From Pseudomonadales bacterium (GTDB lineage: Bacteria > Pseudomonadota > Gammaproteobacteria > Pseudomonadales > Azotimanducaceae): DNA of 64,000 nucleotides. The stretch is from NCBI GenBank assembly GCA_019090385.1, contig JAHRWB010000017.1, forward strand, positions 21,805-85,804. Reading direction: 5' to 3'. Every line of letters starts with the position of its first letter. The first letter of the stretch is position 1. Position numbers and translations under genes: made by a program. Under the pieces are notes generated by a model that was given only the letters and a program-made list of their open reading frames with translations, did no database searches and was not told where the DNA came from. Positions 9,008-17,710 of this stretch are shown here, in pieces.

Positions 9008-9385
9008 CTACTTGCGCCGCCCCTTAATAAGGTCACGTAGTCGATCCAAAAGTGTGTCATATTTCAAATCACTGAATTCACCGGCATCGAAAAACATACC
9101 TTCACAATTCGGGCAGGATTCATACCAGATGTGCGTCTGTTTTTTATCTGCAACCTTATCCATGGTAATGTGACATTCAGGGCATTGAACATCCTCGACT
9201 TTATCGTACTTTTTACCGACACTGGGGTCGCCTCTGTCCAATGCTTCCGACATCCATTCTTTCTTCATCTCGAGCAAAACATCAGGCTTGCACCACAATC
9301 CAAAACAATTGGTACAGCGTTGAATTGAAATTTTGCGTCCGTAGTTCCTAGTCTCCATCGCAGAACTACACTTAGGACACTCCAT
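9008..9385 (-). CDS. zf-TFIIB (zinc-ribbon) domain protein
   Basis: A 125-residue soluble protein with two zinc-ribbon units. The first uses CPKC near the N-terminus and CTNCFGLW about 20 residues later. The second uses CPEC and CPNCEGMFFDAGE. The GxWxDxxEL-like ending of each unit matches the zf-TFIIB family, small putative zinc-binding proteins of unknown function. The ATG is preceded by AAGGGGA, a strong ribosome site. The C-terminus is basic (RDLIKGRRK). The gene stands alone, and a terminator follows about 290 bases downstream. Confidence 0.85.
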   Translation of the reverse strand: MECPKCSSAMETRNYGRKISIQRCTNCFGLWCKPDVLLEMKKEWMSEALDRGDPSVGKKYDKVEDVQCPECHITMDKVADKKQTHIWYESCPNCEGMFFDAGEFSDLKYDTLLDRLRDLIKGRRK

Positions 9386-9475
9386 ATTATTCCCCTTAAA
9401 TCAGCCTTATGGCAAATCTGTCTTATGAAGCTCCAGTTTCGCTAAACGACACAAAATGTCAATCTTCAGCAACGA

Positions 9476-10423
9476 CTAAACTGCAGTCGCATGTTTAAGC
9501 ACTGCCAAATATCCTTGTTTCAGCTCCATTTCAGCTCCAAGGCCCTTTCCAACCAGCTTCTCGTGCATTCGCTTAAGCGAATAGCAGGGACAGGATACCT
9601 GCAAATGATGCTCCAGATGATAATTGACAAAATACGGTGCCAAAAACACACGCTCAAGCCAGTTTACAGACGTTGTACGGGTATTTCGCAAGCGATCTGC
9701 ATTGTCCGGAACGGCGCCATGCTCGCCAATGTTACGTACTCTGGTTATCAATTGGTACCAGGTCAAGACCGGCAGGACCCAAAGCACAAAATACAGATAC
9801 CAATGACCAGTGAGCGCAAAACCTGTAAAAAAGACCAGATTAATGACCAGGTTCGGCCCAAAACGATTCCATAGCCGAAGCAAGAGAACAAGCCTGGATT
9901 CTGGACCCTTTGCTGAATCCGGTAGACGCCCAGCCACCCTTAAAAACAATTCCTTGCGCTGCTTGTAACCCGTTTGCCCGGACAAATCGCGCCATAGCTT
10001 TCGACGCAGACTGGATTTGCTGATAGGAAAAGGTGCAGACAAATGAAGATCTGGATCTTTTTCCTGCTGAGTAAAACGATGATGCTCTAAGTGGTATTTT
10101 CTATAAGGCACGACTGATGCCCCAAATGTGGGTCTGTTGAGTAGCCATTCACAGACCCAATCGTTCACTTTTTTGTTTTTATACAGCAGAAAATGCGCGC
10201 CATCATGATTCAAAATATCCAGACCGAGCTGACGCGTGCCTATCAGCAAAATGCCCAACCCTACGGTGATGGGATTGGTCCACACGCTGCATATTACCCA
10301 AACGGTAAAAATACTTGCCCAGCAATGCAATATCATCAAGCTGGAACGCCATTCAGACAATACCCGGAAATGTAAAATTTCCTCGCGCGTCAAGTAATCA
10401 GTCGGCCGTCTTCTTTGCTCCAT
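9476..10423 (-). CDS. Membrane fatty-acid desaturase family protein
   Basis: A 315-residue integral-membrane di-iron enzyme of the FA_desaturase family. All three histidine boxes are present: HDGAH (residues 73-77), HLEHH (111-115) and a C-terminal YHLEHH near residue 270. Hydrophobic hairpins lie between them. The family introduces double bonds into acyl chains or hydroxylates and desaturates lipid-like substrates. The HDGAH and HLEHH spacing resembles sphingolipid- and carotenoid-like desaturases as much as acyl-lipid ones, so the substrate stays open. The closest gene on the other side, an MBL-fold hydrolase, is divergent. Confidence 0.88.
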   Translation of the reverse strand: MEQRRRPTDYLTREEILHFRVLSEWRSSLMILHCWASIFTVWVICSVWTNPITVGLGILLIGTRQLGLDILNHDGAHFLLYKNKKVNDWVCEWLLNRPTFGASVVPYRKYHLEHHRFTQQEKDPDLHLSAPFPISKSSLRRKLWRDLSGQTGYKQRKELFLRVAGRLPDSAKGPESRLVLLLRLWNRFGPNLVINLVFFTGFALTGHWYLYFVLWVLPVLTWYQLITRVRNIGEHGAVPDNADRLRNTRTTSVNWLERVFLAPYFVNYHLEHHLQVSCPCYSLKRMHEKLVGKGLGAEMELKQGYLAVLKHATAV

Positions 10424-10634
10424 TCCGCCATATTCTACGCAATCTATTTATAACGCAAGCCAATAAACTACGCACCAAACTACGCACCAGCAAGCCGGAT
10501 CACACGCTGCTAACCTGGGGGATTAATCATGCGTCCAACACGACAAAAGCACTCTGAAAAATGAATAATTCCCTTATTTAAAGGCCAAATCCGCTATACT
10601 CTTCTTCCCGCCCTGAATGAAAAGCAGTTAATAC

Positions 10635-11753
10635 ATGAGCAATGAGACCTCAAAGCTAGTCTATCCTTACCAAGAACATCCCCCTCAAGGCAAAACTACA
10701 GAAATCGAAGATGGTGTTTTGTGGCTTACGATGCCCATGGAAGGCTCGCTGAGCCATATCAATCTCTATCTGCTTAAAGATCTTGATGGTGGTTGGTATG
10801 TCATTGACACAGGCTGGAATGACGAAATAACCATGGACCTGTGGAACCAGATTTTTGATAATACTATGGGTGGTAAACCTGTAAAAGGCGTAATCTGCAC
10901 GCATATGCATCCTGACCACACCGGTAGCGCACTGGCAATTACCAATAAATTTCGCTGCCCCTTATACATGACCCAAGCCGAATATTACCAGGCCCGAGGT
11001 TTTTCCGGACCCAGTATGGATGTTGGCGACAATTGGCGATTTCACGAATTTTACTATCGCGCCGGCATGTCTGAGGACGCCTTGGATCAAATGCAAAAAA
11101 TGTGGGCTGCTCAGCGCAAAGCCGGATTTAGCATGCCTGAAATGCCACCCGGTTATATGCGCCTGCGGGACGGTGACACTTTACGGATTGGTAAATCTGC
11201 CTGGCAGGTTATTACCGGATCCGGCCATTCTCCAGAACATGCATGCTTATATAACCCGACGCTGGGCATCATGATTTCCGGAGACCAGATTCTGCCTATC
11301 ATAACCTCAAATGTCAGTATTCATCCCAGTGAGCCTGAGGCTAATCCCATGCACAATTGGATGTTGTCCCACGATAAGTTTATGATTACACCAGCTGATA
11401 CCTTAATTTTACCCGCCCACAATCTACCTTTTTACGGTGTGCGAGATCGTTTGCGTGATCTGGTTAACCATCATGAAGACCGAATGTTAGCCATAGAGGA
11501 ACATTGTGTGGATCCTTGCGTATCTACGGATTTGTTACCCGTCCTATTTCAGCGTGAACTTGATTCAAGACAGACAATGATGGCCTTGGGTGAAGCCATT
11601 GCACACGTACACTTGCTAATGGCCCGCAACAGAATTCGACGCGATCTTAAACAGGATGGCCGGTATTACTACAGCTCTATTGATCCAGATCTTCAGCGGC
11701 GCTCACATGCCGATAATCATGATGCTCCGGACGACAAACCCCTGATGGTTTGA
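10635..11753 (+). CDS. MBL-fold metallo-hydrolase
   Basis: A 372-residue metallo-beta-lactamase-fold hydrolase. The metal motif HMHPDH (His90, His92, Asp94, His95) is complete. A GSGHSPEH segment and an ISGDQILP segment supply further ligands, and LPAHN is near the end of the core. The C-terminal ~100 residues form an additional helical, winged-helix-like region typical of the LACTB2/RNase-Z-like subgroup. The substrate is unknown. It could be a thioesterase or glyoxalase-type enzyme in acyl metabolism, given the desaturase and acyl-CoA genes in the window. Confidence 0.88.
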   Translation: MSNETSKLVYPYQEHPPQGKTTEIEDGVLWLTMPMEGSLSHINLYLLKDLDGGWYVIDTGWNDEITMDLWNQIFDNTMGGKPVKGVICTHMHPDHTGSALAITNKFRCPLYMTQAEYYQARGFSGPSMDVGDNWRFHEFYYRAGMSEDALDQMQKMWAAQRKAGFSMPEMPPGYMRLRDGDTLRIGKSAWQVITGSGHSPEHACLYNPTLGIMISGDQILPIITSNVSIHPSEPEANPMHNWMLSHDKFMITPADTLILPAHNLPFYGVRDRLRDLVNHHEDRMLAIEEHCVDPCVSTDLLPVLFQRELDSRQTMMALGEAIAHVHLLMARNRIRRDLKQDGRYYYSSIDPDLQRRSHADNHDAPDDKPLMV

Positions 11754-11800
11754 TCTCTTGTTAACCTGCTAACCAAAGTATTAGAGGATGGTTATTTAAT

Positions 11801-12094
11801 TTGGGACAGAAAACCCGGCATTGGAAACATAATGCATCCATCAGCATGTACCGATCTATGCGCTGGGCGCAAAGACACATACCACCCGGCATCCGCACGA
11901 TTTTAGGCGTACTCCTAATGATCGGAGGTTTGCTTGGTTTTTTACCCATACTCGGCTTCTGGATGATTCCTCTGGGCGTAGCAATTTTGTCCCTGGATTA
12001 CCCACCATTGAAAAACCGCATAGAAAGAAAGCTCAAGGCTGTAGCACGCATTCACCGTGCCAAACGAAACAAACCCAAATCAGATAGAATTTAA
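11801..12094 (+). CDS. Small membrane protein (PGPGW-like)
   Basis: A 97-residue protein starting at a TTG (11801) preceded by AGAGGA; an internal ATG at 11846 is an alternative. A central hydrophobic block (about residues 33-63) holds two short helices with the pattern LGVLLMIGGLLGFLPILGFW. A basic tail follows. This matches small putative membrane proteins of the PGPGW type; no function is known. It lies about 50 bases downstream of the MBL-fold gene on the same strand and may share its transcript. Confidence 0.6.
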   Translation: MGQKTRHWKHNASISMYRSMRWAQRHIPPGIRTILGVLLMIGGLLGFLPILGFWMIPLGVAILSLDYPPLKNRIERKLKAVARIHRAKRNKPKSDRI

Positions 12095-12112
12095 CAAAGG
12101 GTACAGCAAAAG

Positions 12113-12784
12113 CTAAAGGGCTATACTCAAAAAACGGGCACGATGCCCCGTTACTATGTTGACATAACGCTGGCCAGCGGCCACATAATAGCGGGTATAT
12201 GGGCCAACATTGTATGCTTGGAGTGCACACTGATCATCCCCGCACCTGTCACGATAATAGGACAGAATTTGCGCGCCGCAATAAATATTCTCCGCGGGAT
12301 CAGTAAGATCAGATGTACCGCAAAACCCACCCCAATAGTCTGGTCGAACCTGTGCAGGCCCTATTGCACCAACACCAGATATCGCATACTTTCGAAAAGA
12401 ACTTTCAGTAAATACCAGACTGGCAATTAGATCAGTAGGCAATTTATGACGCACTGAAGCCTCGAGAATCCAGTCAGAAAACTCTATAGAGACCTTACTG
12501 GCCACACCAAAAGCTTCGCTCACACGATCTGCCAGTGCAACCACTTCAGATTCGCGTACATGCAGGGCAGTATTGTTTGCCGGTATAGCAAATGCAACGC
12601 GCACAATACCGCCATCACCGGACAGAGTGCCTACGGTAATCGCCGCAATAATAGATACACAAAGGGCTACACCCAGCACAATTGCCTGCACTCTCACGAT
12701 AAATGGCGTTTTAGACAACACGATGCCCCATGCGGTGGCAAACACCCCACTATGAGTAGCATCACATTGCAAATTTCTATCCAC
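12113..12784 (-). CDS. Membrane-anchored lytic transglycosylase (SLT domain)
   Basis: A 223-residue peptidoglycan lytic transglycosylase of the Slt/MltC-like lysozyme fold. One transmembrane anchor lies near residues 27-50, with the SLT domain at about 105-220. The catalytic glutamate is in VFTESSF. The GAIGPAQV and AYNVGP motifs follow in the expected order. The start is a GTG at 12784 with GAGGG upstream. The protein is short, without extra LysM or substrate-binding domains, and is probably periplasmic and tethered to the inner membrane. It is convergent with the small membrane protein gene. Confidence 0.88.
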   Translation of the reverse strand: MDRNLQCDATHSGVFATAWGIVLSKTPFIVRVQAIVLGVALCVSIIAAITVGTLSGDGGIVRVAFAIPANNTALHVRESEVVALADRVSEAFGVASKVSIEFSDWILEASVRHKLPTDLIASLVFTESSFRKYAISGVGAIGPAQVRPDYWGGFCGTSDLTDPAENIYCGAQILSYYRDRCGDDQCALQAYNVGPYTRYYVAAGQRYVNIVTGHRARFLSIAL

Positions 12785-13176
12785 ACCAATCCCTCACACA
12801 AGCCAGAGAGCGCATCGACAAACTTCAGTGCACTATATTCCAGGCAATTTTTTATTTTATATGCGCCCGGTCTTACCTTCCTGCACTTATCTTATATGCG
12901 CTACGCCACATATTGCACCTAATACTAATCGCATTTTCACATTTAGCTGTAGGTGGATTGTATGCAAAGGGGTTAGGTTAGTGACCACTCACAATCTACA
13001 CCCCGACTCTCTGCCCATATGAAAATTACAATTACTTTACAAATTATATTAAATTTGTTTTAAGTCCATAATCTTCTAAGAAGGAGCCCAGGCAATGAGC
13101 AACCAGTCGTAATCTACACCCGGATTCCGCTACAATTTGCGCTTTCGCAGTTTCCACACAACATTGAGATAAATTC
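12785..13176. other. Intergenic region with short repeats between divergent genes
   Basis: About 390 bases separate the divergent transglycosylase and malic-enzyme genes, so both promoters should lie here. It contains the palindromic GTGACCACTCAC at 12981-12992. It also holds two copies of AATCTACACCC (12993 and 13111) in flanks that are similar over about 23 bases. An AT-rich tract spans 13020-13065. I see no gene. Confidence 0.5.
12981..12992. promoter_or_regulatory. Palindromic operator-like site GTGACCACTCAC
   Basis: An inverted repeat with arms GTGA/TCAC around CCAC. The same 12 bases occur at 39719-39730, and flanking bases agree (TNAGTGACCACTCACA). The form resembles a dimeric repressor site of the TetR type. 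It lies about 185 bases upstream of the malic-enzyme start. Function is inferred from shape and recurrence only. Confidence 0.3.
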
Positions 13177-14913
13177 ATGCCTCCAAAAAAAAACGCTGTG
13201 GCACCCAACAAAACCGCTGTGGCACCAAATAAAACCGCTGTGGCACCAAATAAAACCGCTGTGGCGCCCGGCACGGGCACTGCGCTGCTGCAAAACCCGT
13301 TGACGAACAAAGGCACGGCCTTTACTAGCGAGGAGCGGCGCAAGCTGGGTATACAGGGCCTGTTACCAGCAGCATTCAACACTATTCAACAACAAGCGAC
13401 GCGATTTTATTCGCAACTGTCCAGGCTAAATGATCCCTTTTCCGTTTACGTAGAACTCGCCACACTGCAAGATCGAAACGAATATCTTTATTACTATTTG
13501 CTTGGCCAGCATCTCGAAGAGTTTATGCCCATTGTCTACACTCCGACTGTGGGCACCGCTACACAAAACTTCAGCTCCATTTTTAGACATGGGCGTGGCA
13601 TTTGGATCACCCCTGAACATAAAGGTCAGATTCAATCAGTAATTGAAAGCGCCACTATCGGGAAAAATATTAAACTGCTGGTCGTCACTGATAACGAATC
13701 TATACTGGGGATAGGTGACCAGGGTGCTGGCGGGATGGCCATTTCCATTGGCAAATTGTCATTGTATACCACTGCCGCTGGGATCGATCCGGCTACGACC
13801 CTTCCAGTCAGTCTAGATGTAGGCACCAACAATCAGTCACTTCTTGATGACCCCAACTATTTAGGCTGGCCCCATAAGCGTATAAGGGGCGAAGAGTACG
13901 ACACACTGATTGATGAATTTGTGGATGCAGTAAAATCACTTTTTCCTGAAGCTTTAATACAATGGGAAGACTTTAGAAAAGACAATGCACTCAATATACT
14001 TGCAAGACACAAAGAACGAGTTTTGTCTTTTAATGATGATATGCAAGGGACTGGTGCAATAACTCTGGCAGGCCTGCTCAGCGCTTTGAGAGTACTTAAA
14101 TCTGACCTGAGTGAACAACGTATTGTTGTTTACGGGGCGGGGGCCGCCGGCTTTGGTATTGCCAGCCAGATCAAAATTGCCCTGGATCTTAAAAATGTCC
14201 CCAAAGAAGCAATCCAGGACCGCCTAGCGGTACTCGATTCCGGGGGCCTACTGGTTGACGATAGAGAATATCGGGACGCATATAAACAGGATTTGCAATG
14301 GACTAGAGATTGCGCCGCAAAGTATGGCTTGGCCGACCCACAGAAACGTGGCCTGGCCGATGTAGTGAAACATTACAAACCGACTATTTTAATTGGCACT
14401 TCTGGTGACACAAGCGCTTTCTCGGAAGACATTGTTCGCTCAATGCATGCCAATGTTAAGCGTCCTATTATCATGCCGCTATCAAACCCAACGCGAAATG
14501 CTGAAGCAGTGCCTTCAGACTTGTTGAACTGGACAGATGGTCAAGCGCTGATAGCTACGGGCAGCCCATTCCCAAATGTCAGTTATGAGGACAAGGAAAT
14601 CGAAATTGGCCAGGGAAATAATGTTTTTGTCTTTCCAGCATTGGGGTTGGCATCACTGGTTGTCAGAGCCAGTAAGGTAACTGATGCCATGATCACGGAA
14701 GCCGCCCAGGCATTGGCAGATACGGTTTCAGACGACGAACTTGAACGCGGCTTATTGTACCCCTCGGTACAGCGCCTTAGCGAAGTCACCCAAATCGTCG
14801 CTGCACGTATTGCTGCATGCGCCCTCAAAGAAGGCGTTAGCCTTCAGCCCCCCAACGATATTAAACAGGCTATCGAGCAATTTATTTGGAAGCCTGAATA
14901 TCCAACATATTAA
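13177..14913 (+). CDS. maeA: NAD-dependent malic enzyme with repeat-containing N-terminus
   Basis: A 578-residue large-type malic enzyme, oxidatively decarboxylating malate to pyruvate. Recognisable parts are the PLTNKGTAFTSEERRKLGI start of the core, YTPTVG (malate/metal site), the ILGIGDQGAGGM segment, FNDDMQGTGA and the NAD Rossmann motif GAGAAGFGIA. The first ~35 residues are an extension made of four AVAPNKT-type heptads (21-bp DNA repeats, 13189-13272) that precede the usual family start. The catalytic core looks complete. A hairpin after the stop (14935-14964) probably ends the transcript. Confidence 0.93.
   Translation: MPPKKNAVAPNKTAVAPNKTAVAPNKTAVAPGTGTALLQNPLTNKGTAFTSEERRKLGIQGLLPAAFNTIQQQATRFYSQLSRLNDPFSVYVELATLQDRNEYLYYYLLGQHLEEFMPIVYTPTVGTATQNFSSIFRHGRGIWITPEHKGQIQSVIESATIGKNIKLLVVTDNESILGIGDQGAGGMAISIGKLSLYTTAAGIDPATTLPVSLDVGTNNQSLLDDPNYLGWPHKRIRGEEYDTLIDEFVDAVKSLFPEALIQWEDFRKDNALNILARHKERVLSFNDDMQGTGAITLAGLLSALRVLKSDLSEQRIVVYGAGAAGFGIASQIKIALDLKNVPKEAIQDRLAVLDSGGLLVDDREYRDAYKQDLQWTRDCAAKYGLADPQKRGLADVVKHYKPTILIGTSGDTSAFSEDIVRSMHANVKRPIIMPLSNPTRNAEAVPSDLLNWTDGQALIATGSPFPNVSYEDKEIEIGQGNNVFVFPALGLASLVVRASKVTDAMITEAAQALADTVSDDELERGLLYPSVQRLSEVTQIVAARIAACALKEGVSLQPPNDIKQAIEQFIWKPEYPTY
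13189..13272 (+). repeat. 21-bp tandem repeat in the malic-enzyme N-terminus
   Basis: Four consecutive copies of a 21-base unit resembling AAAACCGCTGTGGCACCAAAT, encoding repeats of Lys-Thr-Ala-Val-Ala-Pro-Asn. The middle copies are identical in DNA and the outer ones diverge slightly, which suggests recent expansion by slippage. The unit length is a multiple of three, so copy-number change keeps frame. Confidence 0.9.
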
Positions 14914-14934
14914 AACGTGACGCGATACTTCAGT

Positions 14935-14964
14935 GAGTACTTGCTGTATAAGTAGCAAGTACTC
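14935..14964 (+). terminator. Hairpin downstream of the malic-enzyme gene
   Basis: A perfect 11-bp stem, GAGTACTTGCT (14935-14945) and AGCAAGTACTC (14954-14964), with an 8-base loop. It starts 22 bases after the malic-enzyme stop codon in a convergent gap. No T-run follows directly, so it may be a transcript-stabilising hairpin or a weak bidirectional terminator. Confidence 0.55.
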
Positions 14965-15035
14965 GCATTGCTTGCTCTCAGTTTTTACTTTAATAGTTGC
15001 TTTGATAGTTACCTAGTTACTTGGTTTAAGACCTG

Positions 15036-16046
15036 CTACCGCAAAGAAAAATTCTGTGCTGAAAACGCCTCAAACGTGCGCTGCATACCTGATGATCCCG
15101 GATCACCAAGGGGCGCAATAATATGCGTATGTATGCCCATTTGAGCGTGTGCCAGAATGCGTTGCTGGCACTCATCCGCAGTGCCTATTATCGCTATTTC
15201 ATCCACCAGCTCATCACTTAACGCGGCGGAAGTTTTAGTGCGGTCTTTGGCGGCCCAACCTTCAGTGATGGTATCGGCTGCATCCTCATACCCTGCCCAG
15301 GCCAAAAATTTGTTATATACCGGGTTGGCATAATACGGAGCAAAAGCCGCCCGAAATAAACGCCTCCCTTCCGCTTTATCATTGGTAACCAATACCATTG
15401 CCCGGTTAACAACTTCTACTTCTTTCCAATCCTTACCCGCCCGCTCAGCTCCAATGCGTACATGTTCCATCATTTTCGGCAAGGCACGTTTTGGCCACAA
15501 GTTGAAAATTACGCCATCGCCGATTTCCGCGGCCATTTCGATCATTTTTGGGCGCAGTGCAGCAAGATACAGCGGGGGCACTGACACTTCAGGCAGGGGA
15601 AATTGCCGATAGCCATGACTGCTTAAACCGGCCAAATCGAAATCCGACTTTTCTCCTTTAAGCATGGATCTCACCATTATTGCGGTATTCTTTACCCGCG
15701 AAAGCGGTTTATCCATAGACAAACCATGCCAGCCGGTCATCATCGTCTGGCTCGAAGAGCCCAGACCCATGACAAACCCCCCTTGAAGAATCTGCCCTAA
15801 GCTATATGCCGTAGCGGCCAGTACTGCCGGAGTACGAGTGAAGACAGGTGTAACAGCGACGCCAATCCGGATATGATCTGAAACAGAACCCAGCGCCGCG
15901 GCAGTCGTTAATGCATCCGGAGCCCCCCCATCACTAAACCAGGCATCCTGATATCCATTGTCTACCGCCCAGGAAACTCTGGCTACTGAATCAGCAATAG
16001 CGGGCCCAGCGGGCAAGGTAACGGCCATTCGTTTAATAAGGGACAT
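15036..16046 (-). CDS. LLM-class F420-type oxidoreductase
   Basis: A 336-residue luciferase-like monooxygenase-fold (TIM-barrel) oxidoreductase. The strand pattern ending in IRIGVAVTPVFTRTPAVLA and the glycine motif GLGSSSQTMMTGWHG are typical of the F420-using subgroup (5,10-methylene-H4MPT reductase-like), not of FMN luciferases. A C-terminal GTADECQQRI segment is also characteristic. With a complete F420 pathway 8 kb away, F420 is the likely cofactor. The substrate is unknown. The gene is divergent from the phosphotransferase, with about 100 bases between starts. Confidence 0.85.
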   Translation of the reverse strand: MSLIKRMAVTLPAGPAIADSVARVSWAVDNGYQDAWFSDGGAPDALTTAAALGSVSDHIRIGVAVTPVFTRTPAVLAATAYSLGQILQGGFVMGLGSSSQTMMTGWHGLSMDKPLSRVKNTAIMVRSMLKGEKSDFDLAGLSSHGYRQFPLPEVSVPPLYLAALRPKMIEMAAEIGDGVIFNLWPKRALPKMMEHVRIGAERAGKDWKEVEVVNRAMVLVTNDKAEGRRLFRAAFAPYYANPVYNKFLAWAGYEDAADTITEGWAAKDRTKTSAALSDELVDEIAIIGTADECQQRILAHAQMGIHTHIIAPLGDPGSSGMQRTFEAFSAQNFSLR

Positions 16047-16146
16047 TTCACTCCTTCAAGGACTAATCCGTAAAGTAGCTAGCCTCGCACTTTGTACTGC
16101 TGAAGATCAAGCCGTATGCTTAAACAAACCAGACATGAGAACCAAT

Positions 16147-17196
16147 ATGAGCGACCTACCAGAAATTACCGCTGTACGAGAAGCCCACAAAATTGACGAG
16201 TCTGCATTGGCCACCTACATGCAAAACAATGTGGACGGGTTCCGGGGTGAGATTGAAGTTCGACAGTTTGAGGGCGGACAGAGTAACCCAACCTACATAC
16301 TTACCACATCGGATAAAAAATATGTGCTCAGAAAACAACCGCCAGGCGAACTCCTGCCTTCTGCACATCAAGTGAATAGAGAGTTTACAGTGATGAAAGC
16401 ACTGGCAAACACAAAGGTTCCCGTTCCACGCATGTATGCTCTGTGTGAGGATACCCAAATACTGGGTACCAAATTCTACATAATGGAAATGGTTGAGGGG
16501 CGGGTATTCACCGAAGCCCTGCTGCCAAGTCTGCAAAAAAGTGAGCGTCGTGCGATATACCTGGATCTGGCCAGGGTACTAGCAGCTCTGCATAACGTTA
16601 ACCCTGACAATGCAGGGTTGGGAACCTTTGGCAGACCCGGCAACTACTTCGAGCGCCAGATTTCTAGGTGGTCAAAGCAATACAGGGCGTCCAAAACCGA
16701 AGACATTGGCGAAATGGACAAACTTATGGACTGGTTACCGAAGCATTGCCCCCAATCAGATGAGGTACATGTTGTCCATGGCGACTACCGCCTGGGGAAT
16801 GTTCTCGTGCACCCTACAGAACCGCAGATAGTCGCTGTACTGGACTGGGAACTTTCCACTCTGGGGCATCCTCTGGCTGATCTCGGTTACATATGCATGG
16901 ATTATCACACCGACCCCTATGATGGCGAAGGGCTGGATCAGCCTAACCTGAATGAACTGGGCATACCCACTGAAGCCGAATTTATCAACGCCTATTGTGA
17001 AGCATCAAACCGCCCGCCAATAGACAACTGGAAATTCTATTTAATTTATAACCTGTTTAGATCCGCAGGTATTATTCAGGGCGTTTACAAACGCGGCCTG
17101 GATGGCAATGCCAGTTCCGACAGCGCACTGGAATATAAAGACACCTGTGCCATTCGCGCGAAAAAAGCCTGGGAGCTGGTGGAAAGCCTTGACTAA
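16147..17196 (+). CDS. Phosphotransferase family protein (APH/ACAD10-like)
   Basis: A 349-residue aminoglycoside-phosphotransferase-fold kinase of the subgroup resembling the N-terminal domain of ACAD10/11. The Lys of YVLRKQPPG binds ATP. The catalytic loop is HGDYRLGN (His211, Asp213, Asn218), and the metal motif is in VLDWELSTLG. These proteins commonly neighbour acyl-CoA dehydrogenases and are thought to phosphorylate hydroxyacyl substrates, not antibiotics. The frame extends upstream to 15958, but that would overlap the divergent LLM gene. The ATG at 16147, with GAGA just before it, is preferred; ATG at 16135 is possible. Confidence 0.85.
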   Translation: MSDLPEITAVREAHKIDESALATYMQNNVDGFRGEIEVRQFEGGQSNPTYILTTSDKKYVLRKQPPGELLPSAHQVNREFTVMKALANTKVPVPRMYALCEDTQILGTKFYIMEMVEGRVFTEALLPSLQKSERRAIYLDLARVLAALHNVNPDNAGLGTFGRPGNYFERQISRWSKQYRASKTEDIGEMDKLMDWLPKHCPQSDEVHVVHGDYRLGNVLVHPTEPQIVAVLDWELSTLGHPLADLGYICMDYHTDPYDGEGLDQPNLNELGIPTEAEFINAYCEASNRPPIDNWKFYLIYNLFRSAGIIQGVYKRGLDGNASSDSALEYKDTCAIRAKKAWELVESLD

Positions 17197-17223
17197 TAGA
17201 ACACATGATAGCGTAATAGTCCT

Positions 17224-17676
17224 GTGCTAAAACCAGTTACATTTCGCCCAATCTCGGCTTATCGTTGGCCACTTCCTGTTTTGCTTGCAGCCTTTATGCT
17301 GCAAATCCTGGTTCCCACTGGCTACATGCCAGCCCCACTATCATCTGGGTCTATAATACAATTATGCCCCGGCAGTTTGCCTGCTGGTGTACGACTTTCT
17401 GGCACCTATTCCACTGAGCAAAATATTGCCCTGGGTAGCGCTCACCATGAACACCACCATGACGACACAGAAAATCCCGAACATAACAATACTCCAAGCC
17501 TGTGTACTTTTGCTGCATTTGCTACTAATGACGGCCTACAACAAAATACCAACGATTCGACAATTGCTGCGACTTCGATCCCACTAATCTTCTTTGACCA
17601 CAGCACCCCTCATATACTCACCCGCACAACTCACAATTACAGAACCCGCGCCCCTCCCAAAAAAATGCATGGCTAA
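17224..17676 (+). CDS. DUF2946-like exported protein, histidine-rich
   Basis: A 150-residue protein beginning at GTG 17224. A hydrophobic N-terminal helix (about residues 15-33) could be a signal or anchor. A metal-ligand-like cluster HHEHHHDD lies near residue 75, and the C-terminal TRAPPKK motif resembles the RAPP ending of DUF2946 proteins, small exported proteins often found beside copper or metal transport genes. It lacks the paired cysteines of typical members apart from two single ones. It lies 27 bases after the phosphotransferase and about 35 before the barrel-protein gene. Confidence 0.6.
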   Translation: MLKPVTFRPISAYRWPLPVLLAAFMLQILVPTGYMPAPLSSGSIIQLCPGSLPAGVRLSGTYSTEQNIALGSAHHEHHHDDTENPEHNNTPSLCTFAAFATNDGLQQNTNDSTIAATSIPLIFFDHSTPHILTRTTHNYRTRAPPKKMHG

Positions 17677-17710
17677 CAAGCATATTCATTTTTTTCACTG
17701 GGAGACCAAC

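Noticed and set aside
12031..12042. Single copy of the 12-base core GCTCAAGGCTGT in the small membrane gene
   Set aside because: Only one core without the tandem structure or tail; a chance match cannot be excluded.
13044..13382. 112-codon minus-strand frame with repeated Leu-Phe-Gly-Ala-Thr-Ala-Val
   Set aside because: The repeat is the reverse reading of the malic-enzyme tandem repeat; the true gene is on the plus strand.
15958..16146. Upstream extension of the phosphotransferase frame
   Set aside because: It would overlap the divergent LLM gene and has no ribosome site; ATG 16147 fits better.
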